From an uncultured Dietzia sp. (GTDB taxonomy: Bacteria > Actinomycetota > Actinomycetes > Mycobacteriales > Mycobacteriaceae), in contig NZ_CALMYY010000085.1 in assembly GCF_937873725.1 (NCBI RefSeq), positions 1-38,585 on the forward strand: a stretch of 38,585 bases of DNA. Direction: 5' to 3'. Positions 16,288-23,954 of this stretch are shown in pieces. The translations under genes were made by a program, and so were the position numbers. Within the stretch, counting starts at the first letter, position 1. Each line of letters starts with the position of its first letter. The notes under the pieces were generated by a model. The model ran no database searches. It was not told the DNA's origin and saw only the letters and a program-made list of their open reading frames with translations.

Positions 16288-16664
16288 CGTGCGCCCACCG
16301 TTCCGTTGCGGTCGAGGACGCCCTGGACCGGCCCCGCGAAGAGGACGCGGTCACCGATCCTGAGTTCGAAGGAGGAGGCGTCCGCGGAGGTCGCGGTCGA
16401 GGTGATCGCCTCCCCGCCGGCGGTCTCGCCGGCACAGTGCAGCTCCCCGCCCGCGCCCTCGCACACCGGCGCGACGAGGATCTCGACGCCCTGCTCAAGG
16501 AGCACCTCGTTGGTCGCGTAGCGGAGGTCCGCGATCTCCGCGCCCCCCACCGGCGCGAGGGCGTCGATCTGCGAACACCCGGCGAGGGCCAGCGCCACGA
16601 CGACCAACGCCGACACGGCCGACACCGCCGTTCCGGTCACGGCTCCGGACCCCGCGCGCGTCAT
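16284..16664 (-). CDS. Small lipoprotein, second gene of the phosphoesterase operon
   Basis: A 126-residue protein. A signal sequence ending in the lipobox LAGC (Cys30) predicts lipid anchoring after signal peptidase II cleavage. The mature domain of about 97 residues has two cysteines in VCEGAGGELHCAG, likely disulfide-bonded, and ends SFELRIGDRVLFAGPVQGVLDRNG. No known family recognised. The ATG overlaps the preceding phosphoesterase stop in ATGA, and its own stop overlaps the next start in the same way, so all three proteins are probably made in fixed ratio. Confidence 0.75.
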   Translation of the reverse strand: MTRAGSGAVTGTAVSAVSALVVVALALAGCSQIDALAPVGGAEIADLRYATNEVLLEQGVEILVAPVCEGAGGELHCAGETAGGEAITSTATSADASSFELRIGDRVLFAGPVQGVLDRNGTVGAR

Positions 16665-18451
16665 CGCCCGGCCCGCCGCTGCTCGTGGACGAGGAGGCGG
16701 GCGCGCTCGCGCAGGTGCTGCTGCTCCAGCGAGGCGTCCGTGATGGTCTCCGTGTCGAACGGGGCGGGCAGCAGGAGCTCGGTGTTGCGGTCCAGCGCCG
16801 AGCCCCGTCTCATCAGGGGGTTCTCGGCCCAGTCGTTGGCCGCCAGCTCCCGGCTCCGGGACGCCAGGTCCAGGTATCCCCCGGACGGACCGGGGGTCGC
16901 CGGGGACGCGTGGTCGAGGACGGTCGAGAACAGCGACAGCGTCCCGTCGCGGTTGTCCACGATCTCGACGGTCTGTTGCTGCTGGGGGAAGTCGATGCAG
17001 GAGGCGGTGGTGATCTCCCAGAACCCGCCGTCGCCCCGGCGGTGGGCGAGGATCTGGTTCTGGTGGGTGTGCCCGTTGAGCCACGCCACCACCACGGGAT
17101 GGGACGCCAGCAGGTCGATGAACTCCTCGGCGCCGTGGAGCCTCTCCGTGGAACCCGGCCGTCGCGCGCGGTTCTCCAGGGTCATGCTGTTGTGGTGGGT
17201 CAGCACCAGGACGAGGGTGTTCTCCGACCGCGCGCGCTCCAGTTGGCCCCTCAGCCACTCGAACTGGGTGGCCGGCACCGCGCCGTCGGCCCCGGCGACC
17301 GCGTTGCAGGTGTCCAGTCCGATCAGGCGCACGTGGGGCGTCACGTCCGCGGTCCACCAGGTCTCCCCGGAGTCGAGGTTGTGCTGGGTGAATCCGTGGC
17401 CGACAGGACCGGGGGTCTCCGTGGTGGTGAAGTGCTCCGCCATGAACTCGCGCTGCTCGAACAGGTACCGGCGCCGATCCGCGGTGACCCCTCGGAATCC
17501 CGGTCTGGTCCCCGAGCGGACGCCCCAGGCGTCGAGCAGCCGCTGCAGGGAGCTCGAGGTGGCGGCGTATCCGGCCAGGATCGAGGTCGAGGTGGCGGCG
17601 AGCGTGTGGGACTTCTCCGGCCCGACCGCCATCGCGTGCATCTGGGGGGACAGACCGAACGCGCCCAGCAGGAGCGTGTCGTGGTTGCCGTACACCGCGT
17701 ACCACGGGACCGGCAGGCCCACCGACTCGACGGGTCGGGAGATGGCCTGGGTCAGCAGGTCCGGCAGCCGCGGGAAACCGTGGTCGCCGAACGCCCCGCC
17801 CGAGGGGTCGTCCGGCCGGTACGCCCACTCGGCGTCCCGCCACGCCTGCACGCCCTCGAACTCGGTGGGCGACCCGCTGTTCGAGGTCACCGGGACCCCG
17901 TCGAGGACGTCGATGTACCACCGCAGCTCGAGGTGGGAGTGCATGTCCGCGCTGTCCCCGGTGACCACCGCCGCCCCCAGCGGCGCCCCGGTCACCGGGC
18001 TGGTCGAGTTGTCCGCGAACGACTTGACCATGGCGGCGGTGACGTGGACGGTGAGCGGGTCCTGCGGGTGGAACGCCGAGGCCCACGTCGCGTGGTCCTG
18101 GACGATCATCGGCTCGATGCGGCAGGGGGACTGCGCGTCGATGACGTGCATGTCGGAGAGGTGCCCCAGGTAGAGGAGGGAGCGGCGTGAGTCCGCCCGG
18201 GTCGACGACGGCGCGGTGCGCAGGATGTCGAGCCGGGGCAGGTACTCCTCGCCCGGCCCCGCCGCGAGGGTGCGGTACGAGTTCGCGGGACCCTCTTTCC
18301 GGAGGATGGTCCCCGTCAGCGTGGACGGCGGCTCCTCGGGGGCCCGCTGGGCGGACGCGAGTCTGCCGCCCAGTGCGGCCGGGGCCATGGACCACAGGGC
18401 GGCGAGGGCGCCCACGCGGCTCACGAACTGGCGACGGGACAGTCCGGGCAT
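16661..18451 (-). CDS. Tat-exported metallophosphoesterase (PPA1498-like)
   Basis: A 596-residue enzyme. The twin-arginine signal SRRQFVSR (5-12) with a hydrophobic core predicts folded export by Tat. The calcineurin-like metal motifs occur in order: HLSDMH (DxH), VVTGDSADMH (GDxxD), YGNHD, LTHHN and NGHTHQN, so the dinuclear metal site is complete. Length and layout resemble the PPA1498-family metallophosphoesterases of actinobacteria. It should cleave phosphate mono- or diesters outside the membrane; the substrate is unknown. The ATG is preceded by GGAGGAG, which is itself inside an inverted repeat (18452-18490). It heads a three-gene coupled operon. Confidence 0.9.
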   Translation of the reverse strand: MPGLSRRQFVSRVGALAALWSMAPAALGGRLASAQRAPEEPPSTLTGTILRKEGPANSYRTLAAGPGEEYLPRLDILRTAPSSTRADSRRSLLYLGHLSDMHVIDAQSPCRIEPMIVQDHATWASAFHPQDPLTVHVTAAMVKSFADNSTSPVTGAPLGAAVVTGDSADMHSHLELRWYIDVLDGVPVTSNSGSPTEFEGVQAWRDAEWAYRPDDPSGGAFGDHGFPRLPDLLTQAISRPVESVGLPVPWYAVYGNHDTLLLGAFGLSPQMHAMAVGPEKSHTLAATSTSILAGYAATSSSLQRLLDAWGVRSGTRPGFRGVTADRRRYLFEQREFMAEHFTTTETPGPVGHGFTQHNLDSGETWWTADVTPHVRLIGLDTCNAVAGADGAVPATQFEWLRGQLERARSENTLVLVLTHHNSMTLENRARRPGSTERLHGAEEFIDLLASHPVVVAWLNGHTHQNQILAHRRGDGGFWEITTASCIDFPQQQQTVEIVDNRDGTLSLFSTVLDHASPATPGPSGGYLDLASRSRELAANDWAENPLMRRGSALDRNTELLLPAPFDTETITDASLEQQHLRERARLLVHEQRRAGR

Positions 18452-18490
18452 GGCGCTCCTCCGCTATCGGCGTAGCGGAAGAGTAGCGCC
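18452..18490. promoter_or_regulatory. 39-bp nested inverted repeat over the phosphoesterase ribosome site
   Basis: The core TCCGCTA, six bases, TAGCGGA is perfect and is flanked by GGCGCT and AGCGCC. On the minus strand it contains the GGAGGAG ribosome site and ends directly before the ATG. It could be an operator (a TACTCT -10-like box lies in it at 18480-18485) or, if transcription starts further upstream, an mRNA hairpin hiding the ribosome site. Confidence 0.55.
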
Positions 18491-18578
18491 GGATCAGGGG
18501 GGAGGGAATAGGGAGCGTGGCCCGACCCGGTGTCTGACCAGGCGTTCAGCGGCCGGTCCGGTGACCGTCATGCACCCC

Positions 18579-18595
18579 ATACCGTAGGGGGGTAT
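18579..18595. promoter_or_regulatory. CsoR operator
   Basis: ATACC, seven bases, GGTAT. On the other strand it reads ATACCCCCCTACGGTAT, matching the usual actinobacterial copper box. It overlaps the csoR -10 TATCGT (18593-18598). Confidence 0.85.
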
Positions 18596-18598
18596 CGT
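18593..18598 (+). promoter_or_regulatory. -10 box of the csoR-copZ-copA operon
   Basis: TATCGT lies 7 nt before the csoR ATG, placing the transcription start at or next to the A of the start codon. It overlaps the CsoR operator. Confidence 0.6.
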
Positions 18599-18605
18599 AT
18601 GAAGC

Positions 18606-18893
18606 ATGGCCGAGCACGGATACGCCCCGCACAAGGAGGACCACCTCAAGCGGCTGCGCCGCATCGAGGGGCAGGCCAGGGGGCTGCAGCGGATGGTCGA
18701 GGAGGACAAGTACTGCATCGACATCCTCACGCAGATCTCCGCCACGACCCGGGCCCTGCAGTCGCTCTCGCTCAACCTGCTCGAGGAGCATCTGCGCCAC
18801 TGCGTGGCCGGCGCGATCGAGCACGGCGGCCCGGAGGCGGAGACCAAACTCGCCGAGGCCAACGCCGCCATCGCGCGCCTGGTCAGGTCCTAA
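18606..18893 (+). CDS. csoR: Copper-sensing transcriptional repressor CsoR
   Basis: A 95-residue all-helical repressor. The Cu(I) ligand set is complete: C37 in KYCIDIL, H62 and C66 in EEHLRHC, matching the Cys-His-Cys triad of M. tuberculosis CsoR shifted by one. The N-terminal basic patch [15 protein letters not shown] is typical for DNA contact. It should release its operator on binding Cu(I), inducing itself, copZ and copA. The ATG has no clear ribosome site and is probably leaderless. copZ follows after 48 bp. Confidence 0.96.
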   Translation: MAEHGYAPHKEDHLKRLRRIEGQARGLQRMVEEDKYCIDILTQISATTRALQSLSLNLLEEHLRHCVAGAIEHGGPEAETKLAEANAAIARLVRS

Positions 18894-18941
18894 CCCGCCG
18901 GCCCCCGCCCCACACCACCGTCCCGACCCGAGGAGAACACC

Positions 18942-19157
18942 ATGACCGCCACCGCCACCTTCACCGTCTCCGGCATGACCTGCGGACACTGTGTCGCCTC
19001 CGTCGAGGAGGAGGTCTCCGAGATCCCCGGCGTCACGGACGTCGAGGTCGAGCTGGAGTCCGGCCGGCTCGTCGTCGTCTCCTCCGACCCCGTCGATCCC
19101 GCGGCGGTCCGCGCCGCGGTGGACGAGGCCGGGTACACGCTCACGTCGGGGGCGTGA
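18942..19157 (+). CDS. copZ: Copper chaperone CopZ
   Basis: A 71-residue heavy-metal-associated domain with the metal loop GMTCGHC (C14, C17). It should carry Cu(I) to the ATPase encoded next. GAGGAGAA precedes the ATG. Its stop codon is shared with the copA start (GTGA), giving translational coupling. Confidence 0.94.
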   Translation: MTATATFTVSGMTCGHCVASVEEEVSEIPGVTDVEVELESGRLVVVSSDPVDPAAVRAAVDEAGYTLTSGA

Positions 19158-21523
19158 GCGCGGTGACCACCGGCGAGCACACCGTCCTGGAGCTGCAGAT
19201 CGAGGGCATGACCTGCGCGTCGTGCGCCAACCGGATCGAGCGCAAGCTCAACAAGCTCGAGGGCGTCACGGCCGAGGTCAACTACGCCACCGAGAAGGCG
19301 CGCGTGGAGTTCGCCCCGGGCGTCGAGTCCCGGCTCCTGCTGGACACCGTCGAGCAGGCCGGGTACTCCGCGCGCCTGCCGCAGCCGCGGACGCCGGCGC
19401 GGCACGACGCCGGCGCGGGCGAAGGCGCGGGCGAAGGCGCGGGCGCGGGCGCGGCTGGCAACGCCACCGACGACTCCGCCGCGCCCGACCGGGTGGAGAG
19501 CCTGCGCCGGCGCGTGATGATCTCTGCCGCGCTCGCGTTCCCCGTGATCGCCATGGCCATGATCCCGGCGCTGCAGTTCACCAACTGGCAGTGGCTCTCG
19601 CTCACCCTCGCCGCCCCCGTCGTGGTGTGGGGCGCGTGGCCGTTCCACCGCGCGGCCGCCGTCAACTTGCGGCACGGCGCGTTCACCATGGACACGCTGG
19701 TGTCGATCGGCACGTCGGCGGCCTTCCTGTGGTCGCTGTACGCCCTGTTCTTCGGCCACGCCGGGATGCCGGGGATGACGCACGGCTTCGAGCTCAGCCT
19801 CTCGCCCAGCGACGGCGCCGGCGACATCTACCTCGAGGCCGCGGCCGGCGTCACCACGTTCGTGCTGCTGGGCCGCTACTTCGAGGCCCGCTCCAAGCGC
19901 TCGGCCGGCGCGGCGCTGCGGTCCCTGCTCGAGCTGGGCGCCAAGGACGTCGCGGTGCTGCGCAGGGGCGTGGACGGCAAGGGTGTGGAGACCCGCATCC
20001 CTGTCGAGGACCTGCAGGTCGGGGACGAGTTCGTGGTCCGCCCCGGCGAGAAGCTCGCCACCGACGGCGCCGTGATCGACGGTGCCTCCGCGATCGACAC
20101 CGCCATGGTCACCGGCGAATCCGTTCCCGCCGAGGTCGCCGAGGGCGATGCGGTGGTGGGCGGCACCGTCAACGTGGGCGGCCGCCTCATCGTGCGCGCC
20201 ACCCGCGTCGGCGCCGACACCCAGCTCGCGCAGATGGCGCGGATGGTGGAGGATGCCCAGTCCGGCAAGGCCGCCGCCCAGCGCCTGGCCGACCGCATCT
20301 CCGGGGTCTTCGTCCCCGTCGTCCTGGTGCTGGCCGTGGCCACCTTCGCCTACTGGATCCTCACCGGCGCCGGCGCGTCCATGGCGTTCACGGCCGCCGT
20401 GGCCGTGCTCATCATCGCCTGCCCGTGCGCGCTCGGCCTGGCCACGCCCATGGCGCTCATGGTGGGCACGGGCCGTGGGGCGCAGCTGGGCATCCTCATC
20501 AAGGGCCCCGAGGTCCTGGAGTCCACCCGCCGGGTCGACACGATCGTGCTGGACAAGACCGGCACCGTCACCACGGGCACGCACGCGCTGGTCTCTACGG
20601 TTGTAGCCGACGGCGACGACCCCGCCGAGGTTCTGCGCCGCGCCGGCGCCGTCGAGGACGCGTCCGAGCACCCCATCGCCCGCGCGATCGCCGCCGGCGC
20701 CCGCGAGCGGGTCGGCGAGCTCCCGGACGTCCGCGGGTTCGCCAACGTGGAGGGTCTGGGCGTGTGGGGTCGCGTCGCCGCAGGCGGGGGTCCAGGGGAG
20801 GGGGGCCACGACGACGCCGTAGTCGTGGTGGGCCGTCCGGCCCTGCTCGCGGAGCGGAACATGCCACTCCCGGCCGAGCTCCGGCGGGCGATGGACGCGG
20901 CTGCCGAGCAGGGCCAGACCGCCGTCGCCGTTGGCTGGGGCGGCCGGGCGCGCGGCGTGCTGGTGGTGGCCGATCAGATCAAACCGACCTCGGCGGAGGC
21001 CATCCGTCGTTTCCGTGATCTGGGACTGACCCCGATCCTGCTCACCGGCGACAACGGCGCCGTCGCGGCGTCGGTGGCCGCGCAGGTCGGCATCGACCCC
21101 GGGCCCGACACGGTCATCGCTGAAGTGCTGCCCGCGGACAAGGTCGACGTGGTCCGGAGGCTGCAGTCCGAGGGGCGCGTGGTGGCCATGGTCGGCGACG
21201 GCGTCAACGACGCGGCCGCCCTCGCCACCGCCGACCTCGGGCTGGCGATCGGCACCGGCACCGACGCCGCGATCGAGGCCTCCGACCTCACCCTGGTCCG
21301 CGGCGACCTGCGCTCGGCGGCGGACGCGATCCGGTTGTCCCGCAGCACGCTGGGCACCATCCGCGGCAACCTGTTCTGGGCGTTCGCCTACAACGTCGCA
21401 GCGCTGCCGCTGGCCGCGGCGGGGTTGCTCAACCCGATGATCGCGGGCGCGGCGATGGCGTTCTCCTCGGTGTTCGTGGTGGCCAACAGCCTGCGGCTGC
21501 GCCGCTTCCGCGCAAGCGTCTGA
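19154..21523 (+). CDS. copA: Copper-exporting P1B-type ATPase CopA
   Basis: A 789-residue membrane pump. One N-terminal metal-binding domain carries MTCASC (C21, C24). A Gly/Ala/Glu-rich linker ([13 protein letters not shown]) leads to the first helices. The transport motif CPC is at 423-425, the phosphorylation site DKTGT starts at 467, SEHPIA follows, and GDGVND is at 681-686. These define the Cu(I) subgroup. It hydrolyses ATP to expel copper from the cytoplasm. The GTG start overlaps the copZ stop; a second GTG lies 9 nt downstream. It is the last gene of the csoR operon, and the hairpin with G-rich tracts follows. Confidence 0.96.
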   Translation: MSAVTTGEHTVLELQIEGMTCASCANRIERKLNKLEGVTAEVNYATEKARVEFAPGVESRLLLDTVEQAGYSARLPQPRTPARHDAGAGEGAGEGAGAGAAGNATDDSAAPDRVESLRRRVMISAALAFPVIAMAMIPALQFTNWQWLSLTLAAPVVVWGAWPFHRAAAVNLRHGAFTMDTLVSIGTSAAFLWSLYALFFGHAGMPGMTHGFELSLSPSDGAGDIYLEAAAGVTTFVLLGRYFEARSKRSAGAALRSLLELGAKDVAVLRRGVDGKGVETRIPVEDLQVGDEFVVRPGEKLATDGAVIDGASAIDTAMVTGESVPAEVAEGDAVVGGTVNVGGRLIVRATRVGADTQLAQMARMVEDAQSGKAAAQRLADRISGVFVPVVLVLAVATFAYWILTGAGASMAFTAAVAVLIIACPCALGLATPMALMVGTGRGAQLGILIKGPEVLESTRRVDTIVLDKTGTVTTGTHALVSTVVADGDDPAEVLRRAGAVEDASEHPIARAIAAGARERVGELPDVRGFANVEGLGVWGRVAAGGGPGEGGHDDAVVVVGRPALLAERNMPLPAELRRAMDAAAEQGQTAVAVGWGGRARGVLVVADQIKPTSAEAIRRFRDLGLTPILLTGDNGAVAASVAAQVGIDPGPDTVIAEVLPADKVDVVRRLQSEGRVVAMVGDGVNDAAALATADLGLAIGTGTDAAIEASDLTLVRGDLRSAADAIRLSRSTLGTIRGNLFWAFAYNVAALPLAAAGLLNPMIAGAAMAFSSVFVVANSLRLRRFRASV
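19413..19453 (+). repeat. Gly/Ala/Glu linker repeat in copA
   Basis: Repeated ggcgcgggcgaa and ggcgcgggc units encode the flexible linker between the metal-binding domain and the membrane part. The repeat is in frame and could vary in copy number. Confidence 0.6.
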
Positions 21524-21525
21524 CG

Positions 21526-21683
21526 CCCCGCCCCCCGCCCCGCCCCCCGCCCCCCGCCCCCCGGGAATCCGCTACCCGTCTGCGAGGTCCGCTACCCGGA
21601 ATCGGCTAGCGAGGTGTGCGGCGGAGTAGCGGATTTCGCGGGGCGGGCGGGCCGGGCGGGTGGGGCGGGGCGGGGCGGGCGGG
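21526..21683. terminator. Intergenic hairpin between C-rich and G-rich tracts
   Basis: Convergent copA and prepilin peptidase genes are separated by 182 bp. It holds six C-runs of 4-6 bases split by single G (21526-21562), an inverted repeat AATCCGCTAC (21566-21575) / GTAGCGGATT (21626-21635), and ten G-runs of 3-4 bases with 1-2 base loops (21640-21683). TCCGCTACCCG is also directly repeated (21568-21578 and 21588-21598). It could end transcription from both sides; the G-runs could form quadruplexes on each strand. Confidence 0.6.
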
Positions 21684-21705
21684 CAGCCCGGCGCGGACGC
21701 GGGAC

Positions 21706-22359
21706 TCAGCCCACGGGCACTCCTGACCGAATGACCCAGTAGGCGGCCCCGAGCACCGCGCCGATCACCATCGCCGGGCCGAACGCGATGCCGCTCTTGG
21801 CTCCGACCCGCCCGGCCGCGAGCAGCACCAGCGCCACCGCCGCGTTGATCACGAAGGCCGCGAGGGTGCCCGCCATGACGGCCGGCCACCCCAGCCAGCC
21901 CAGGAACGCCCCGAGCACGCCGGACAGCTTGACGTCCCCCAGGCCCAGCCCGGACGGGTTGATCAGGGCCAGGACGAAGTAGAGCGCCAGCAGCACGGCC
22001 GCGGCGGCGGCGGCCCGGCCGAACGAGCCCCAGACGTCGAACATCCCGGCCGTCACCGCCAGCCCGCCCAACACCACGGGGTACAGGGGCAGGACGATCG
22101 CGTCCGGCAGTCGGTAGACCGCCAGGTCGATCGGCACCAGCAGGGCGCACGCCACGGCCAGTGCGACAAAGGCCGCCAGGTCGGCCCACCCCAACGCCAG
22201 GTACGCCGCGCCGTAGCCCCCGGCCGCGGCCAGCGCCACGTGCAGGCCACTGCGCAGCCACCGGGAGTCGGAATCGGCGAGGGAGCGCATCCACCGCCCG
22301 AGCAGGGCGGCGGCCAGCCCGGACACCACGGCCGTGGCCACGGCAATCACGAAGAGCAT
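21706..22359 (-). CDS. Type IV prepilin peptidase (A24 family, TadV-like)
   Basis: A 217-residue membrane aspartic peptidase that would cleave prepilin leader peptides. Both catalytic aspartates are present: D78 in LLVPIDLAVYRLPD and D142 in the signature GLGDVKL. Six or seven helices fill the rest. The N-terminal zinc/methylation domain of long PilD proteins is absent, as is normal for Tad-type enzymes. The ATG starts 1 bp after the stop of the TadC remnant, so it belongs to an ancestral tad operon. No pilin, TadA or TadB gene is in this window. Confidence 0.88.
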   Translation of the reverse strand: MLFVIAVATAVVSGLAAALLGRWMRSLADSDSRWLRSGLHVALAAAGGYGAAYLALGWADLAAFVALAVACALLVPIDLAVYRLPDAIVLPLYPVVLGGLAVTAGMFDVWGSFGRAAAAAAVLLALYFVLALINPSGLGLGDVKLSGVLGAFLGWLGWPAVMAGTLAAFVINAAVALVLLAAGRVGAKSGIAFGPAMVIGAVLGAAYWVIRSGVPVG

Positions 22360-22360
22360 G

Positions 22361-22798
22361 TCAGGAGAACGCCTCCATCATGTTGATCGCGGTGGGTCCG
22401 AGCAGCACGATGAACAGTACGGGCAGGATGCACAACATGAGCGGGAAGATCACCTTGACCGGCACCTGCTGGGCCTTCTCCTCCGCCCGCTGGCGCCGCT
22501 TGAGCCGCATCTCGGAGGCCTGGGTGCGCAGGACGTCGGCCACGGAGATGCCGTAGGCGTCGGCCTGGATGATCGCGCGGACGAAGCGCCGCAGGTCGGG
22601 CACGTCGGTCCGGAGCGCCAGCGACTCGTAGGCGGTGCGGCGGAGCTGGCCCACCTGGATCTCCTGCAGGGTCCGGATGAGTTCGTGGGCGAGCGGGCCG
22701 AATGCTCTGGACAGACGCCCATTAGTCAGGAATGCCTTGGGCCGCGGCCTGGCGTGGTCTGGACACGGCGGCGGGGCCGTGGTGTCCCGCGGGCTCAC
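22361..22798 (-). pseudogene. TadC/GspF-like C-terminal remnant
   Basis: A 145-residue reading frame. Residues from about 28 onward (RLSRAFGPLAHELIRTLQE onward) match the C-terminal part of TadC: LRRFVRAIIQADAYGIS, VLRTQASEMRLKRRQRAEEKAQ, and the final helix FPLMLCILPVLFIVLLGP. A whole TadC is about 300 residues with more membrane segments, so the first half is missing and is replaced by an unrelated Pro/Arg-rich start. The GTG overlaps the stop of the AhpD-like gene in GTGA, so the fragment may still be translated. It looks like the scar of a deletion that joined the remains of a tad locus to that gene. Confidence 0.7.
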
Positions 22799-23370
22799 TT
22801 GCCCCGCGGCACCCGGCCCATGAGGTAGAACTCCGGGTTCGGCCGCATGTCGGTGGCGTTGGCCACCCGGTTGCTCAGGCCGAAGAGCCCGGCGATGGAG
22901 ACGATGTCCCAGGCGTCCTCGTCGTCGAGCCCGTGCTCGCGCAGGGCCGCGAAGTCGGCGTCGCAGAGCTCGTCCGAGCGGAGGTTGACCGTGGTGGCGA
23001 AGTCGCAGATGGCCCGCTCCCGCGGGGTCAGGTCGGCCTTGCGGTAGTTCACCGCCAGCTGGTCGGCGATGAACGGGTCCTTCTTGACGATCCGCAGGAT
23101 CGCGCCGTGCGCCACCACGCAGAACTGGCAGTTGTTCTGCCCGGAGACGGTCACGATGATCATCTCCTTGTCCGCCTTGGACATGTTCGAGCCCTCACGG
23201 TCCATCAGGGCGTCGTGGTAGGCGAAGAACGCGCGCCATTCCGCCGGGCGGCGGCCGAACATCAGGAACACCTCGGGGACGAACCCGGCCTTCTCCTGCT
23301 CGGCGAGGATGCGTTCCCGCAGGTCCTCGGGCAGATCGGTGAGTTCAGCAAGGGGGTAGCGATCGGACAT
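22795..23370 (-). CDS. Peroxidase-related enzyme, AhpD/carboxymuconolactone decarboxylase family
   Basis: A 191-residue protein. The redox motif NNCQFCVVAHG has C81, C84 and H88, the thiol-relay signature of AhpD-like hydroperoxidases. The helical remainder (for example LTPRERAICDFATTVN) fits the peroxidase-related subgroup. It likely reduces peroxides with an unknown thiol donor. The ATG has GGAGG upstream. It is followed with overlap by the TadC remnant. A GGTGA-N6-TCACC inverted repeat lies 21 bp before the start. Confidence 0.88.
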   Translation of the reverse strand: MSDRYPLAELTDLPEDLRERILAEQEKAGFVPEVFLMFGRRPAEWRAFFAYHDALMDREGSNMSKADKEMIIVTVSGQNNCQFCVVAHGAILRIVKKDPFIADQLAVNYRKADLTPRERAICDFATTVNLRSDELCDADFAALREHGLDDEDAWDIVSIAGLFGLSNRVANATDMRPNPEFYLMGRVPRGK

Positions 23371-23391
23371 CCGGGCCTCCGGGGGTGGTCG

Positions 23392-23407
23392 GGTGAGGGG
23401 GGTCACC
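23392..23407. promoter_or_regulatory. Short inverted repeat before the AhpD-like gene
   Basis: GGTGA, six G, TCACC. It sits in a normal operator position but is short, and no regulator is adjacent. Confidence 0.25.
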
Positions 23408-23461
23408 TCAGCGTAGGGCGCGCACCCGGGGTTCGGCTCACACTGCGGATCAAGGTTCCCC

Positions 23462-23485
23462 CGCGCCCGCACCCGCGCCCGCACC
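23462..23485. repeat. Two tandem 12-bp units
   Basis: Two copies of cgcgcccgcacc in the 173-bp space between the PPOX-type gene and the AhpD-like gene. Nothing else was recognised in that space apart from the short inverted repeat. Confidence 0.6.
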
Positions 23486-23543
23486 CGCGGGTGGACGTCG
23501 CGCATCGACCCGCGCACGGCGGCTGAAGGGGCCAGGTCCCGGG

Positions 23544-23954
23544 TCAGGAGTCGCGGAGCCGGCCCCAGACGTGGACGTGCTCGATCTCCACCCACGCGTC
23601 CACGCGGGCGCGGTGGCGCACCGGGTACGGCCCGCCGGTGTAGTGCGTGCTCAGCGCATCGATGCCGGAGAGGTCCGGGTCGTCGGCGATCTCCACCACG
23701 CGCCCCTGGATGCTCACGTGGGTGTACCAGTCCTCGGAGGCGATGACCGACAGCGCCACCCGCGGATCCCGGCGGATGTGCTGAAGGCGCACCCGATCGG
23801 CGTCGAGGTTCAGGTGGATCCGGTCGCCGTCGACCAGGCGATACCAGGTGGGCACCGTGACCGGGGAACCGTCCTTGCGGAGGGTGGCCATGACCGCCGG
23901 GTTGGGCTTCATCAAGAGGTCGCGGACGTCGGGGTCGAGCGGCGTGGCGCTCAT
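23544..23954 (-). CDS. PPOX-class (F420- or FMN-dependent) oxidoreductase
   Basis: A 136-residue split-barrel protein of the pyridoxamine-phosphate-oxidase-like class. PAVMATLRKDGSPVTVPTWYRLVDG and the strand RDPRVALSVI are family-typical (quoted in part: ATLRKDGSPVTVPTWY). Small actinobacterial members of this length usually bind F420. Reaction and substrate are unknown. Its ATG overlaps the amidohydrolase stop in ATGA, so the two are co-translated. Confidence 0.85.
   Translation of the reverse strand: MSATPLDPDVRDLLMKPNPAVMATLRKDGSPVTVPTWYRLVDGDRIHLNLDADRVRLQHIRRDPRVALSVIASEDWYTHVSIQGRVVEIADDPDLSGIDALSTHYTGGPYPVRHRARVDAWVEIEHVHVWGRLRDS

Noticed and set aside
23462..23485. CRISPR-like repeats
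   Set aside because: Only two adjoining copies of a 12-bp GC unit with no spacers.
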